This document shows positions 50,802 through 61,053 of a stretch of DNA of 64,000 nt, in pieces. The DNA comes from Neobacillus niacini NBRC 15566. Lineage in GTDB: Bacteria; Bacillota; Bacilli; Bacillales; Cytobacillaceae. The position numbers and the translations under genes were made by a program. Location of the stretch: contig NZ_BCVA01000025.1 of assembly GCF_001591505.1 (NCBI RefSeq), positions 1 to 64,000 on the forward strand, written 5' to 3'. The first letter of the stretch is position 1. Every line of letters begins with the position of its first letter. The notes below the pieces were generated by a model. That model ran no database searches. It was not told the origin of the DNA and saw only the letters and a list, made by a program, of their open reading frames with translations.

Positions 50802-51481
50802 AAAATAATGAAAGTAAACCCATCCATATTTTCTTAGCAGGGGATTCAACCGTGGCGAGCTGTCCACGTAATGAGGCACCGATGGCGGGCTGGGGACAAT
50901 TGTTCCAATCCTTTTTTTCTGAGGAAGTAAAAGTTCTTAATATCGCCAAGGGTGGAGCAAGTACCAATACCTTTATTGAAATAGGGTATTTAGATATCAT
51001 TCTTGAGTTCATCGGTCCCAACGATTTCCTGTTTATTCAATTTGGTCATAATGACCAAAAATCATTCGGTACGGAACCATTTACAACCTACGAGTCGTAT
51101 CTGACGGAATATGTTAATGGGGCCAGAGAGAAAGGGGCAATCCCGATCTTAGTTACTTCTGTACATCGAAGAAATTTTGATGAACAGGGAAAAATAGTCA
51201 ATACGCTAGGGGACTATCCTACGTCGATGATACAGCTGGCTCAGATATTAGATGTCCAGCTGATCAATCTTTTGGAAAAAACAGAAAGGCTTTATGAAAC
51301 GTTAGGTGTTGAAGGGTCAAGGAAATTGTTTACGCAATTCGCCGCCAATGAACATCCAAATTACCCGAATGGTATCGAGGATAATACACACTTTTGCGAA
51401 CATGGTGCACTGGAAGTTGGAAAGCTAGTAATTGAGGGAATTAAGGAACTCCAGCTGCCAATAGTGCCTTATATAAAATAA
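50798..51481 (+). CDS. SGNH-type rhamnogalacturonan acetylesterase (YesT/RhgT-like)
   Basis: 227 residues. Block I IFLAGDSTVASCP holds the nucleophile Ser; block III has FGHND; block V has NTHFCEHGA with the catalytic Asp/His region. This is the SGNH esterase order of rhamnogalacturonan acetylesterases, which remove acetyl groups from galacturonate residues. The absence of a signal peptide places it in the cytosol, acting on imported acetylated oligosaccharides. The ATG overlaps the end of the GH115-like gene, with AAAGGAGG upstream. Confidence 0.92.
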   Translation: MKNNESKPIHIFLAGDSTVASCPRNEAPMAGWGQLFQSFFSEEVKVLNIAKGGASTNTFIEIGYLDIILEFIGPNDFLFIQFGHNDQKSFGTEPFTTYESYLTEYVNGAREKGAIPILVTSVHRRNFDEQGKIVNTLGDYPTSMIQLAQILDVQLINLLEKTERLYETLGVEGSRKLFTQFAANEHPNYPNGIEDNTHFCEHGALEVGKLVIEGIKELQLPIVPYIK

Positions 51482-51510
51482 TAGATTGATAGTCTGACGA
51501 GGTGATAAAT

Positions 51511-53493
51511 ATGGGTAAAAAGTTATATCATGGAGCTGCCTATTATCCGGAGCTATGGGACGAAAAGGTGATCGAAGAAGATATTAAATTAATGAAGGAA
51601 ACCGGAATAAATGTGGTTAGAATCGGTGAATTTGCATGGCACACAATGGAGCCGGAAGAGAATAAGTTTGATTATAGCTTTTTTGTTACCACTATAGAAA
51701 AGCTCTATGAAAATGGCATTGAAACGGTCATGTGTACGCCGACGCCCACCCCTCCAATTTGGTTCAGTGATGGACATCCCGAGCGAATGTATGTTGATCG
51801 GGATGGAAAGGTAATGGGACATGGTTCCAGGCAGCATGCTTGTACCAACAATCCTTATTTTAGAGAAAGAGCCGCACTGATTACTGAAAATCTAGCCAAA
51901 GCAGTTGGCGGCTTGACAGGAGTGATAGGCTGGCAGATTGATAATGAGTTCAAATGTCATGTCAGCGAATGTATGTGTAACACCTGCAAAAAACAATGGC
52001 ATGAGTGGTTAAAGAATCGTTATGAAACGGTAGAAAATTTAAATGACGCTTGGGGTACAAAAATTTGGAGTGAATATTATCATCGCTTTGAACAGGTACC
52101 GCAGCCAGGACCTGCACCGTTTTTACACAACTCATCATTAAGTACGATGTACCAAATCTTTTCAATGGAAAAAATAGCTGAGTTTTCCGATGATCAAGCA
52201 GAAATTATTAGAAAATATACAGCTGCGCCAATTACACATAATAGTTCTGTTTTTTTTAGTGTAGACAATGAGAGACTATTCAAAAACTTGGACTTTGCTT
52301 CGTTTGATACCTATGCCACCATTGATTACGTCGAAAATTATTTAATTAACAACGATTTGTGGAGAAACTTCAAAAAAGGCAGAAATTACTGGGTGATGGA
52401 GACGAGTCCATCCTATGCAGCTTCATTAGAAAGTTATGCAAGTCCTCATCCAAATGGATATTTAAAAGTAGAAGCGGCAGCCGCCTACGCATTAGGTGCA
52501 GAAGCGTTTTGTTATTGGTTATGGAGACAGCAGCGTGCGGGCTGTGAACAGCCTCATGGATCTGTGATTAGTGCATGGGGGAAACCTACAGTTGGTTATG
52601 CGAATGTGTTAGAAGTAGAAGCGATGAGAAAGGAAATAGAAGAGATTATCACTTCGACTCAACCATCTCAGGCGGAATTGGCGATTACCTATTCTGACCG
52701 AGGCAAGGCATTTTTAAAAACCGAACCTCACCGTGATTTAAATCATCGAACATTAATGACTGATTTTTATAAACGTATCGTATCAATGGGGATTCACCGT
52801 GATGTCATTCCAGAAGGAGCAAGCCTAAACGGGTATAAGCTATTGTTCACACCGTTTATTCACTATTTATCTTCTGAGTATCTCGCACGTGCGAAGCAGT
52901 TTGTGGAAAATGGCGGCATTTGGATTGCCGGACCATTAACAGGCGGGCGAACCGGACACCATACGGTGCATACAGATAGGGCATTAGGGAAGCTGGAGAA
53001 ACTTGCAGGTGTTGAAGTGCTCTACACTTACCCAATGGATGGAACAGGAACGATTGGGCATGCGTTTGGTACTTCTGCGCCATTAGGATTATGGAGCTCC
53101 GTTTTTGAAGCAGATGCCAATAGTGCTGTTGGAACTATTGAAGAGGGTCTTTCTAAAGGCAAAGCCTTTATCACAGAAACAAGGCTGGGGGAAGGCAAAA
53201 TTGTCATGTTGGGCTCATTGCCAGTAGAGGGAGCTGGAGACCTCCTGCTGCAGAAACTTGTTGACCACTATTCACAAGAAGCAGGTATTACATTGAGAAC
53301 TGATGTATCTAAAGGTACTATAGTGGCTCCAAGACATGGTGAGGATTACACCGTTTGGTTTATTATCAACATGGACGGCAATGGCGGCTCCGTCACGATC
53401 CCACAAGCAGGCATAGACTTGCAGACCAATAGAGCAATAGAACCGGGTAAACTTATACTAGGGAGATTTGAATATAAAATGATTAAATTTTAG
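51511..53493 (+). CDS. Beta-galactosidase, GH42 (YesZ-like)
   Basis: 660 residues, usual for GH42. The first block is [19 protein letters not shown] in outline, with [15 protein letters not shown]. The acid/base Glu is in GWQIDNEF and the nucleophile Glu in [11 protein letters not shown] cysteine cluster [11 protein letters not shown] matches the zinc site of GH42 enzymes. It has no signal peptide. It likely removes galactose from side chains of rhamnogalacturonan I. The ATG at 51511 is preferred over a GTG at 51502 because GAGGTGAT is the ribosome site. The next gene, rhamnose mutarotase, starts 11 bases after the stop. Confidence 0.95.
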   Translation: MGKKLYHGAAYYPELWDEKVIEEDIKLMKETGINVVRIGEFAWHTMEPEENKFDYSFFVTTIEKLYENGIETVMCTPTPTPPIWFSDGHPERMYVDRDGKVMGHGSRQHACTNNPYFRERAALITENLAKAVGGLTGVIGWQIDNEFKCHVSECMCNTCKKQWHEWLKNRYETVENLNDAWGTKIWSEYYHRFEQVPQPGPAPFLHNSSLSTMYQIFSMEKIAEFSDDQAEIIRKYTAAPITHNSSVFFSVDNERLFKNLDFASFDTYATIDYVENYLINNDLWRNFKKGRNYWVMETSPSYAASLESYASPHPNGYLKVEAAAAYALGAEAFCYWLWRQQRAGCEQPHGSVISAWGKPTVGYANVLEVEAMRKEIEEIITSTQPSQAELAITYSDRGKAFLKTEPHRDLNHRTLMTDFYKRIVSMGIHRDVIPEGASLNGYKLLFTPFIHYLSSEYLARAKQFVENGGIWIAGPLTGGRTGHHTVHTDRALGKLEKLAGVEVLYTYPMDGTGTIGHAFGTSAPLGLWSSVFEADANSAVGTIEEGLSKGKAFITETRLGEGKIVMLGSLPVEGAGDLLLQKLVDHYSQEAGITLRTDVSKGTIVAPRHGEDYTVWFIINMDGNGGSVTIPQAGIDLQTNRAIEPGKLILGRFEYKMIKF

Positions 53494-53504
53494 GAGGATT
53501 TACG

Positions 53505-53819
53505 ATGATCCGAAAAGCATCTATCATGAAATTGTTTCCCGGATTCCAAGAGGAATATAAAAAACGCCATGACGAGTTATGGCCCGAAATGGCAACAGAA
53601 CTAAAGAAACACGGCGCTCATCATTATTCAATTTTCCTAGACGAAAAGACCAATACCCTTTTCGCGTATGTTGAAATTGAGAGCGAAGAAAAGTGGAGTA
53701 AAATGGCCGAAACGGAGATTTGTCAAAAGTGGTGGGCGTATATGAAGGATATTATGGAAACAAATCCTGATAACAGCCCTGTTTCCACCGAACTAAAGCA
53801 AGTATTTTATTTAAATTAA
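53505..53819 (+). CDS. rhaM: L-rhamnose mutarotase
   Basis: 104 residues. Family blocks: [34 protein letters not shown], and [17 protein letters not shown]; the His/Tyr and Trp-Trp residues that line the RhaM active site are present. It equilibrates alpha and beta L-rhamnose. Its place at the end of the operon fits rhamnose release from rhamnogalacturonan. No rhamnose kinase or isomerase is in the window. RBS TAGGAGG. Confidence 0.93.
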   Translation: MIRKASIMKLFPGFQEEYKKRHDELWPEMATELKKHGAHHYSIFLDEKTNTLFAYVEIESEEKWSKMAETEICQKWWAYMKDIMETNPDNSPVSTELKQVFYLN

Positions 53820-53843
53820 TAGTTGAATTCGGGACGGATAAAA

Positions 53844-53872
53844 AACCACCAAACTTTGGTGGTTTTTTTAAG
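53844..53872 (+). terminator. Terminator after rhaM
   Basis: AACCACCAAA (53844-53853) and TTTGGTGGTT (53855-53864) form a 10-bp hairpin followed by T residues. Confidence 0.88.
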
Positions 53873-53950
53873 AAAAGTACTTGTCTTTCTTGCATAACTA
53901 GCAGAGTTATTAAATAAGATTTATTTATGTTTCAAAGGAGGCGAGGTTGT

Positions 53951-55693
53951 ATGCAGAGTTTGCGTTGGGCATGGAGTTATATTCGGAACCATAAATTCAG
54001 GCTATATAGTGGTTTGTTGTTGGCGCTAGCGGTTTCCGCTCTTAATATGGTAAATCCTTATCTAGCAGGAAAAATCGTCGATGATGTCATGTTCGCCGGA
54101 AATACAGGTTTGTTATGGCCATTGTTAGCAACCATGATTGGTATAACCGTTGTCAGGACCTGCGTTCGCTACGGATATCAGATCATGTTTGAAAAAATGT
54201 CCCAAAGCGTTATTTTTACCATGAGAGAAAACCTCTATAATCGTCTTCTTCAGTTGGATTTTTCTTTTTATAATCGTACCAAAACGGGAGATATCATGGC
54301 CCGAATGACAGGTGACATGGAAGCGATTCGGCATTTTACAGCATGGACCATTTATATGATTTTTGAAAATGCAACGATTTTAATTTTCGCTATTATCTTT
54401 ATGTTTACGATTCATCCGCCATTAACGGTAGCCATTATAGCCATCGCACCGATTATCGGCTTTTTTGCCTACCGATTATCCCGTGACGTGAAGCCAACAT
54501 TCACAGAAATCAGAAATCAGTTTGCCAGGCTAAATTCAGTGGTACAAGAAAATATCAGTGGAAATCGGGTAGTAAAAGCTTTTGCAAAAGAAAGCTATGA
54601 AATTGAAAAATTTTCAATCGAGAACGAAGCCTTTAAGGATCGAAATCTTCAATCGGCAAAAGTGTGGGAGAAAAATTTACCTGTTTTGGATTCACTTGCA
54701 GGTGTCTTAACGGTTGTGATGATCTTAGTCGGAGGTACGATGGTTATTTCCGGGTCACTTACCATTGGAGAACTCGTCGTTTTTAATTCCTTGATTTGGG
54801 CGCTGAATAATCCAATGCGGATGGCGGGCTGGCTAATTAATGATGTTCAAAGATTTATTGCGTCTGCTGAAAAAGTGGAGGATCTCCTTGAAACCAAATC
54901 ACAAATCACTAATGGAGATGAACAAAATATTCAAGCTACTGTTGGAACAGTGGAGTTTAACAACGTTTATTTTAGCTATGGTGATGGCATGGTGTTAGAA
55001 GACCTTAGCTTTGTTGCTCAACCAGGGCAGACAGTAGGGATCATTGGACCAACAGGTTCGGGAAAGTCTACATTAGTGAATCTATTGAGCCGATTTTATG
55101 ACTGTACCTGTGGTGATATAAAAGTAGGTGGAATCAATGTGAAGGAATGGGATATTCATAAATTAAGATCATCAATGGGAATGGTCATGCAGGATATTTT
55201 TCTTTTTTCCGATACGATTGAAGGGAACATCGCATATGGAAATCCAACTGCGACTTTGGAAGAGGTTTATGAAGCGGCCAGAAAAGCCGAGGCTCATGAT
55301 TTTATTACTTCGATGCCAGAGGGCTATGACACGATTGTTGGTGAGAGGGGTGTAGGTCTATCAGGCGGTCAGAAACAGCGAATTGCTCTTGCTAGAGCGC
55401 TTCTTAAAGATCCAAACATCCTTATATTGGATGATACCACTTCAAGCGTGGATATGGAGACAGAAGAACGAATTCAACACACGTTACATTCCATTCAGGA
55501 AAATAAAACCTGTTTTATTATTGCGCATCGAATTTCCTCAGTGAAAGACGCAGATGTAATTCTCGTCATGGATGATGGAAGAATCATCGAGAGAGGCACC
55601 CATGAAGAGTTACTTTTGAAAAGAGGATACTATTACAACGTCTTTCAGAATCAGTATGGGAACTTTGACATTCACCTAATGGCAAGGAAGTGA
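53951..55693 (+). CDS. ABC exporter half-transporter 1 (degenerate catalytic site)
   Basis: 580 residues: six membrane helices (to about 300) then a nucleotide-binding domain. Walker A is GPTGSGKS, the signature LSGGQKQR, and Walker B ILILDDTTS. The catalytic Glu after Walker B is replaced by Asp, as in the non-hydrolysing half of heterodimeric exporters such as TM287/288 or BmrC/D. The start at 53951 has AAAGGAGG upstream; an ATG at 53927 is in-frame but lacks one. The partner gene follows 6 bases later. The transported compound is unknown; location suggests a pectin-related or defensive role, but it may be independent of the locus. Confidence 0.9.
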   Translation: MQSLRWAWSYIRNHKFRLYSGLLLALAVSALNMVNPYLAGKIVDDVMFAGNTGLLWPLLATMIGITVVRTCVRYGYQIMFEKMSQSVIFTMRENLYNRLLQLDFSFYNRTKTGDIMARMTGDMEAIRHFTAWTIYMIFENATILIFAIIFMFTIHPPLTVAIIAIAPIIGFFAYRLSRDVKPTFTEIRNQFARLNSVVQENISGNRVVKAFAKESYEIEKFSIENEAFKDRNLQSAKVWEKNLPVLDSLAGVLTVVMILVGGTMVISGSLTIGELVVFNSLIWALNNPMRMAGWLINDVQRFIASAEKVEDLLETKSQITNGDEQNIQATVGTVEFNNVYFSYGDGMVLEDLSFVAQPGQTVGIIGPTGSGKSTLVNLLSRFYDCTCGDIKVGGINVKEWDIHKLRSSMGMVMQDIFLFSDTIEGNIAYGNPTATLEEVYEAARKAEAHDFITSMPEGYDTIVGERGVGLSGGQKQRIALARALLKDPNILILDDTTSSVDMETEERIQHTLHSIQENKTCFIIAHRISSVKDADVILVMDDGRIIERGTHEELLLKRGYYYNVFQNQYGNFDIHLMARK

Positions 55694-55699
55694 CAAACT

Positions 55700-57481
55700 T
55701 TGGCACGTAATAAATTTAATGTAGATGAAGAGCTGGAAACACCCTTTAATTTCGTTCATCTTAAAAGGTTACTAACCTATTTAAAACCTTATAAAACAAA
55801 GATTATGGTGACAGTTCTAATAATGCTGGCTGCCAGCGGGGCCAATTTAATTGGCCCATACTTAATCAAACAGGCAATTGACGAAGAAATTCCTAGTAAG
55901 GATGTTCAGGGTCTGGTCATACTTGGTGTTATTTATTTAGGTGCGTTAACGATTACTGGAATCTGTATGAAATACAGAATCAGAATGATGTCCCAAATTG
56001 GTCACAGTGTCATAAAAAATATCCGAAAAGATTTATTTACCCACTTACAAAAGCTCTCCTTTTCGTTTTTTGACAGCCGTCCGCATGGAAAAATTTTAGT
56101 CAGGGTTGTGAACTATGTTAATTCATTAAGTGACCTGCTTTCGAACGGCTTAATTAATTTGATTACCGATTTATTCAGCTTATTTGTCATCATCGGCTTT
56201 ATGCTCGCGATTGATGTGAAGCTGACCATGTATGCAATGGCTGGTTTCCCGGTTCTTGCAGGGATTATTTTTATCATTAAAAACGCCCAGCGCAAGGCAT
56301 GGCAAAATTTAAGTAATAAGCAATCGAATATGAATGCCTATATACATGAAAGCATTAATGGAATTAAAGTGACTCAAGCGTTTGTCCGGGAAGAAGAAAA
56401 TAAAAAAATCTTCTATGGAGTATCAAATGGATACAGGGGTGCCTGGCTAAGAGCGGTCAAAATTCAGTTTTTACTTTGGCCGTCAATTGAGAATATATCT
56501 GTCCTAACGGTTTCACTTGTTTATGTCATAGGGATCAGCATGATTGGTGATGGAATCACAGTCGGCGCATTGGTTGCTTTTATCGGGTATATTTGGATGT
56601 TTTGGACACCGCTTGCGAACATTGGAAACTTTTATAATGCGATTATTAATGCATCTGCCTATCTGGAACGTATTTTTGAAATGATGGATGAAAAACCAAC
56701 CATTTCAAGTGTCCCTGGAGCGAATGAACTGCCGCTGATAAAAGGAAAAGTAGAATTCGAGAATGTAGTCTTTGGATATGAAGAGAGTGAAAGGAATTTA
56801 GATTCTATCAATTTCAAGGCCAATCCGGGTGAATCCATTGCGATTGTAGGACCGACGGGATCTGGAAAAACCACCATTGTCAGTTTAATAAGTCGTTTTT
56901 ATGACATTAATAGCGGGGCAATAAAAATTGATGATATCGATATAAAATCTGTAACCATTTCATCGCTGCGTAAACAAATGGGAGTGATGCTTCAGGATCC
57001 TTTTATTTTCTCGGGAACCATAATGGATAATATTCGCTACGGAAGGTTGGATGCAACTGACGAAGAAGTAATCGAAGCAGCAAAGGCAGTGCAAGCCCAC
57101 CAATTTATTATGGGATTAAGGGATGGTTATCGTACCGAGGTAAATGAGAGGGGATCCGTTCTTTCGAATGGTCAAAGGCAGTTAATCTCTTTTGCCCGTG
57201 CACTACTAGCCGATCCTAAAATTCTAATTTTAGATGAGGCAACTTCTTCGATTGATACTGAGACGGAACTTGCTTTACAAAAGGGACTCGAGGCCCTGCT
57301 CTCGGGAAGAACTTCTTTTATTATCGCCCATCGTCTTTCAACCATTCAAAACGCTTCAAAGATCCTATTTATTGAGAAAGGTAAAATTATTGAAGAAGGA
57401 ACACATGAAGAATTGATTCAACAGAGAGGTTATTATTGGAAATTATATACATCACATTATTCCTCACTGGACGCTGGATAA
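55700..57481 (+). CDS. ABC exporter half-transporter 2 (catalytic Walker B, degenerate signature)
   Basis: 593 residues with six membrane helices and a nucleotide-binding domain. Walker A is GPTGSGKT, Walker B LILDEATS with the catalytic Glu. The signature is LSNGQRQL instead of LSGGQ. Combined with partner 1, one ATP site is fully canonical (this Walker A/B with the partner's LSGGQ) and the other is degenerate on both sides, as expected of asymmetric exporters. The start is TTG, with AAGGAAGTG 7 bases upstream inside the end of the preceding gene. A terminator follows. Confidence 0.92.
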   Translation: MARNKFNVDEELETPFNFVHLKRLLTYLKPYKTKIMVTVLIMLAASGANLIGPYLIKQAIDEEIPSKDVQGLVILGVIYLGALTITGICMKYRIRMMSQIGHSVIKNIRKDLFTHLQKLSFSFFDSRPHGKILVRVVNYVNSLSDLLSNGLINLITDLFSLFVIIGFMLAIDVKLTMYAMAGFPVLAGIIFIIKNAQRKAWQNLSNKQSNMNAYIHESINGIKVTQAFVREEENKKIFYGVSNGYRGAWLRAVKIQFLLWPSIENISVLTVSLVYVIGISMIGDGITVGALVAFIGYIWMFWTPLANIGNFYNAIINASAYLERIFEMMDEKPTISSVPGANELPLIKGKVEFENVVFGYEESERNLDSINFKANPGESIAIVGPTGSGKTTIVSLISRFYDINSGAIKIDDIDIKSVTISSLRKQMGVMLQDPFIFSGTIMDNIRYGRLDATDEEVIEAAKAVQAHQFIMGLRDGYRTEVNERGSVLSNGQRQLISFARALLADPKILILDEATSSIDTETELALQKGLEALLSGRTSFIIAHRLSTIQNASKILFIEKGKIIEEGTHEELIQQRGYYWKLYTSHYSSLDAG

Positions 57482-57491
57482 ACGCACAGAA

Positions 57492-57520
57492 GCCCTCAAC
57501 TTTTGAGGGCCATTTTTTTG
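57492..57520 (+). terminator. Terminator after the ABC exporter pair
   Basis: GCCCTCAA (57492-57499) and TTGAGGGC (57503-57510) form an 8-bp stem followed by CATTTTTTT. Confidence 0.88.
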
Positions 57521-57694
57521 AGATGAATACTAACCTTGTACGACATAAACAAACAAATACCACTAGGAAAAACACAGAGTAAATGTTAAAATCTAATTAA
57601 TTTCACAGAAAATTTTTAGTAAAAAGAAAATAATTTTTACTTCCCACGAATGACTGCGCTTACAGCTACTATTGAAAATGGAGAAATAACCTCA

Positions 57695-59479
57695 ATGAAG
57701 AAGATACTTGATAGAGTAAAGATGAAGTACAATAATTTACAAATTAAATACAAACTTTTTCTACTAGTATCCTGGATTATGATCATATCATTTTCTTTTA
57801 CTTTTTTTGGATTACAGTATGCTTTTCAGATTTACGATGAACAGATTTATAGTAAGTCATCACAGGTTTTAAGTACTTCCTCAAATAGTATTGAGAGTGA
57901 ATTGAAAAATTTAGAGGAACTTTCCTATAATATTCTGACCGATTCCCAAATCCAGCAATATTTATCATCAATCAGTGAAGATAGTACCGACTATGATAAA
58001 TTTCGTATCCGAACGAACATGTTAGACAAGCTTTTAAGCTATGCAAACAAAGAAGAATATATCCAATCGATTAATTTAGTTGATGTAAATGGAGAAGAAT
58101 ATGTAGTCGGACCTAGGACAGTCAAACTTACCCCAGCGCAAAAAGCCGATATTACCAAGATGGCCATACATGCTAATGGCAGTAATGTTTGGTTGAATCC
58201 TGAGAAGAATGATTTTACATTTGCTACTGCCCGAGAAATCAGACAGTTTCGTAACTTAAGCTTTGACAATCTTGGTACACTCATCATCTATATTAATATG
58301 GACAAACTGGTTGCAAATATTTTAGAAGGCTCTAAAAAAATAGATGGGGAATTCTTAATTGTCAGGGACAGTAATATTCTTTTTCCTAAAGAAACGAAAT
58401 CATTATTTAAAGAGGCAGCAATATCTTTAGATTCCCAAAAATCAGATTCAGGTTATCAAATAAAAAAAATCAACAATAAAAACTATTTCCTTGTTCACAT
58501 AAAATCCACCTACTTTAATTGGGGTTACTTGAACCTTATTCCTTTTAATCAAATCTTTGAGAATATCAATATGGTAAAAACGATTTTGGTCATAATCTTT
58601 ATCCTCATGTTTGTTGTTGTAACGATAGTTGGAATTCGATTTGCCAGAAACATTACAATTCCCTTGGAGAATCTGGTAGCTAGTATGCAGTATGTAAAAG
58701 TTGGGGATTTTAAGGAGGCAAGCAGGAAGGCATTGAAAACGCCAATAAACCAAGAGGATGAGGTTGGTAAACTTCAGCAGAATTTCCAGACAATGATCCA
58801 ACAAATCGATGAACTTATTCATGAAAATTACTCTAAACAGCTTACGATAAAAGAGACAGAGTTCAAGGCACTGCAGGCCCAAATTAATCCTCACTTTTTA
58901 TACAATACGTTAGAATCTATTAATTGGTTAGCAAAAGGAAACGGACAGACGCAAATTTCTAGAATGGTAGAAGCACTTGGATTTTTACTGCGCAATTCAA
59001 TCAGTTTAAAACAACCCCTGATTACGATTGAAGAAGAGCTTAATGTTGTGGGAAATTATGTGATCATTCAAAAATATAGATTCGAAGAAAGATTGGATTT
59101 CCACATGGAGGTAGATTCTGATATTGGAGGTTTCTATATTCCGAAGCTTACGTTGCAGCCTCTAGTGGAAAATGCCATCCATTATGCACTGGAGCCGAAG
59201 ATTGAACCTTGTAAAATTAGTGTTTATTCAATCGTTGAAAAAGATTATATTAAACTAATTGTTGAGGATGATGGACCCGGAATGGAGTCAGCCTTTATAG
59301 AAAAGTTAAAACGCGGAGAAGTAAAAACCAGAGGACAGGGTGTAGGCTTGTCGAATATTAATGACAGAATTAAATTGGCCTATGGAGAGAGATTTGGAGT
59401 AGAGATTGAAAGTGAACCGAATAAGGGGACGAAAGTGATCATTGTTTTACCTTTCGATAAGGGGGAGAACCATGTATAA
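57695..59479 (+). CDS. Sensor histidine kinase (YesM type)
   Basis: 594 residues. One membrane helix near residues 18-42, a large extracytoplasmic sensor domain to about 290, a second helix (TILVIIFILMFVVVTIVGI) and a HAMP region. The His_kinase phospho-acceptor is in LQAQINPHFLYNTLESINWLA in outline, and the ATPase domain has VEDDGPGM and GVGLSNINDR. This is the YesM/LytS class paired with AraC-type regulators. The start is uncertain: ATG 57695 has GGAG 11 bases upstream, while ATG 57650 has none. The regulator gene overlaps its end by 8 bases. It probably senses a pectin oligosaccharide, directly or through a binding protein. Confidence 0.88.
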   Translation: MKKILDRVKMKYNNLQIKYKLFLLVSWIMIISFSFTFFGLQYAFQIYDEQIYSKSSQVLSTSSNSIESELKNLEELSYNILTDSQIQQYLSSISEDSTDYDKFRIRTNMLDKLLSYANKEEYIQSINLVDVNGEEYVVGPRTVKLTPAQKADITKMAIHANGSNVWLNPEKNDFTFATAREIRQFRNLSFDNLGTLIIYINMDKLVANILEGSKKIDGEFLIVRDSNILFPKETKSLFKEAAISLDSQKSDSGYQIKKINNKNYFLVHIKSTYFNWGYLNLIPFNQIFENINMVKTILVIIFILMFVVVTIVGIRFARNITIPLENLVASMQYVKVGDFKEASRKALKTPINQEDEVGKLQQNFQTMIQQIDELIHENYSKQLTIKETEFKALQAQINPHFLYNTLESINWLAKGNGQTQISRMVEALGFLLRNSISLKQPLITIEEELNVVGNYVIIQKYRFEERLDFHMEVDSDIGGFYIPKLTLQPLVENAIHYALEPKIEPCKISVYSIVEKDYIKLIVEDDGPGMESAFIEKLKRGEVKTRGQGVGLSNINDRIKLAYGERFGVEIESEPNKGTKVIIVLPFDKGENHV

Positions 59480-61031
59480 GGTATTGCTAGTGGATGATGA
59501 ACGGATCATTACAGAAGGGATGTCAAAGGTAATCAATTGGGGGTCAATCGGGACAAATTTAATTGGTACCGCAAAAAATGGGGTAGAGGCGTTTGGCATT
59601 ATTGAACATCAGCAGCCAGACATCGTGATTAGTGATATTAAAATGCCTGGAATGAATGGTCTCGAGCTTGTTGCAAAGGTAAATAGCGTATTTCCCCATA
59701 TACGATTTATCTTGTTATCAGGTTTCAGCGAATTTGATTTTGCTAAACAGGCGATGCAATACGGGGTGAAGCATTATCTTTTAAAACCCTGTAATGAGAA
59801 TTCCATTATGGATGCGGTATCAGAAATCTGTGAGGATTTGAAACAAAACCAAATTCGGGAACAATTCATTCAAAAGATGAAAGGAACATTAGACAGTGTT
59901 CTGCCCTATGCTAAAGAACAACTGTTAAAAGAATTCATTACTAACCGTTACGAAAACAAAGATCTATTTTATTATCAAAAGCTTTTTAATATCGATTTAC
60001 ATACACCGAACGTTAGGCTGGTTTTATTTCAACTTGAAGGGAATTTTGAATTTGAGCATATGTTTGCCATAAAAAATATTGCTGAACATATTTTTGATTC
60101 TTATATTTTAAGTTGTATGGCAGGGGAAACAATATTGTTTCTTATCGAGGATGATTGCAGCTACTCAATACTACTCACTCAAATAGAGAAGATAAAAAAA
60201 ACATTCTATCAATATTACCAACTAGATTCTACAGTCGCAATCAGTGATACAGGGAAATTAAGTACTGCGAATAAATTATACAGTGAAGCACTCGATTGTT
60301 TAGCTTATCGTTTTTATTTAGGAGAAGGCGGAGTTATCACTAAAAAAGATATTACCTATCAAAACCCATCAGAGGAATTAGAATTCTATTATAATGATCA
60401 AACCTTTTGCCGATTGGTGAAATCAGGCTCCTGGGTTGAAGTTAATTCGGAAATAGAAACATTTTTTAATCAGTTAATCGAGCTAAGGCTTGATATCAAT
60501 ATCACCAAGTCCTATGTAATCCAATTATTTAATGCGATGATTCGTCTATGTGAACCAAAAGCGATGAATATTTATTTAACAAAATTAAATCAACTCTTAG
60601 CAATTGACACGATTCAAAATTTGAAGGTGTTTTTTGAAAGCGTTGCCGAGGAAATCACCTTAACATTTTTTAATCAAAATAATAATAAGCATTCAACGAT
60701 TATTAAGAAGGTTATTGAAACGATTGATAAATATATCAGCAATGAAAATTTATCACTGCATTGGGTTGCGAACGAGATGTTATATATGAATGCCGATTAT
60801 CTTGGCAAACTTTTTAAAAAAGAAACAGGGGAAAAGTTTTCAAATTATATTACGAGATTAAGAATTGAATTAGCCATAAGTATGATAGAGAAAGAAAGTG
60901 ATGTAAAAGTATTCGAGATTGCTGAAAAAATAGGTTATGGCGAAAACCCTCAATATTTCAGTCAGGTATTCAAAAAACATACAGGTTTTACTCCGTCAGA
61001 ATACAAAAGAGAATCGTTACAAGGTTTGTGA
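59472..61031 (+). CDS. AraC-type response regulator (YesN type)
   Basis: 519 residues. The receiver domain starts YKVLLVDDERI, with the phospho-acceptor Asp in VISDIKMPGMNGLEL and the conserved Lys in LLKPCNE. A long central region of about 290 residues has no clear motif. The C-terminus carries two AraC helix-turn-helices: LSLHWVANEMLYMNADYLGKLFKKETG and VFEIAEKIGYGENPQYFSQVFKKHTG in outline. It is coupled to the sensor kinase by an 8-base overlap, with RBS GGGGGAG. It should activate the rhamnogalacturonan genes and the importer that follows. Confidence 0.9.
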   Translation: MYKVLLVDDERIITEGMSKVINWGSIGTNLIGTAKNGVEAFGIIEHQQPDIVISDIKMPGMNGLELVAKVNSVFPHIRFILLSGFSEFDFAKQAMQYGVKHYLLKPCNENSIMDAVSEICEDLKQNQIREQFIQKMKGTLDSVLPYAKEQLLKEFITNRYENKDLFYYQKLFNIDLHTPNVRLVLFQLEGNFEFEHMFAIKNIAEHIFDSYILSCMAGETILFLIEDDCSYSILLTQIEKIKKTFYQYYQLDSTVAISDTGKLSTANKLYSEALDCLAYRFYLGEGGVITKKDITYQNPSEELEFYYNDQTFCRLVKSGSWVEVNSEIETFFNQLIELRLDINITKSYVIQLFNAMIRLCEPKAMNIYLTKLNQLLAIDTIQNLKVFFESVAEEITLTFFNQNNNKHSTIIKKVIETIDKYISNENLSLHWVANEMLYMNADYLGKLFKKETGEKFSNYITRLRIELAISMIEKESDVKVFEIAEKIGYGENPQYFSQVFKKHTGFTPSEYKRESLQGL

Positions 61032-61053
61032 TAAATGTTTAAGGGGGAAAAAA

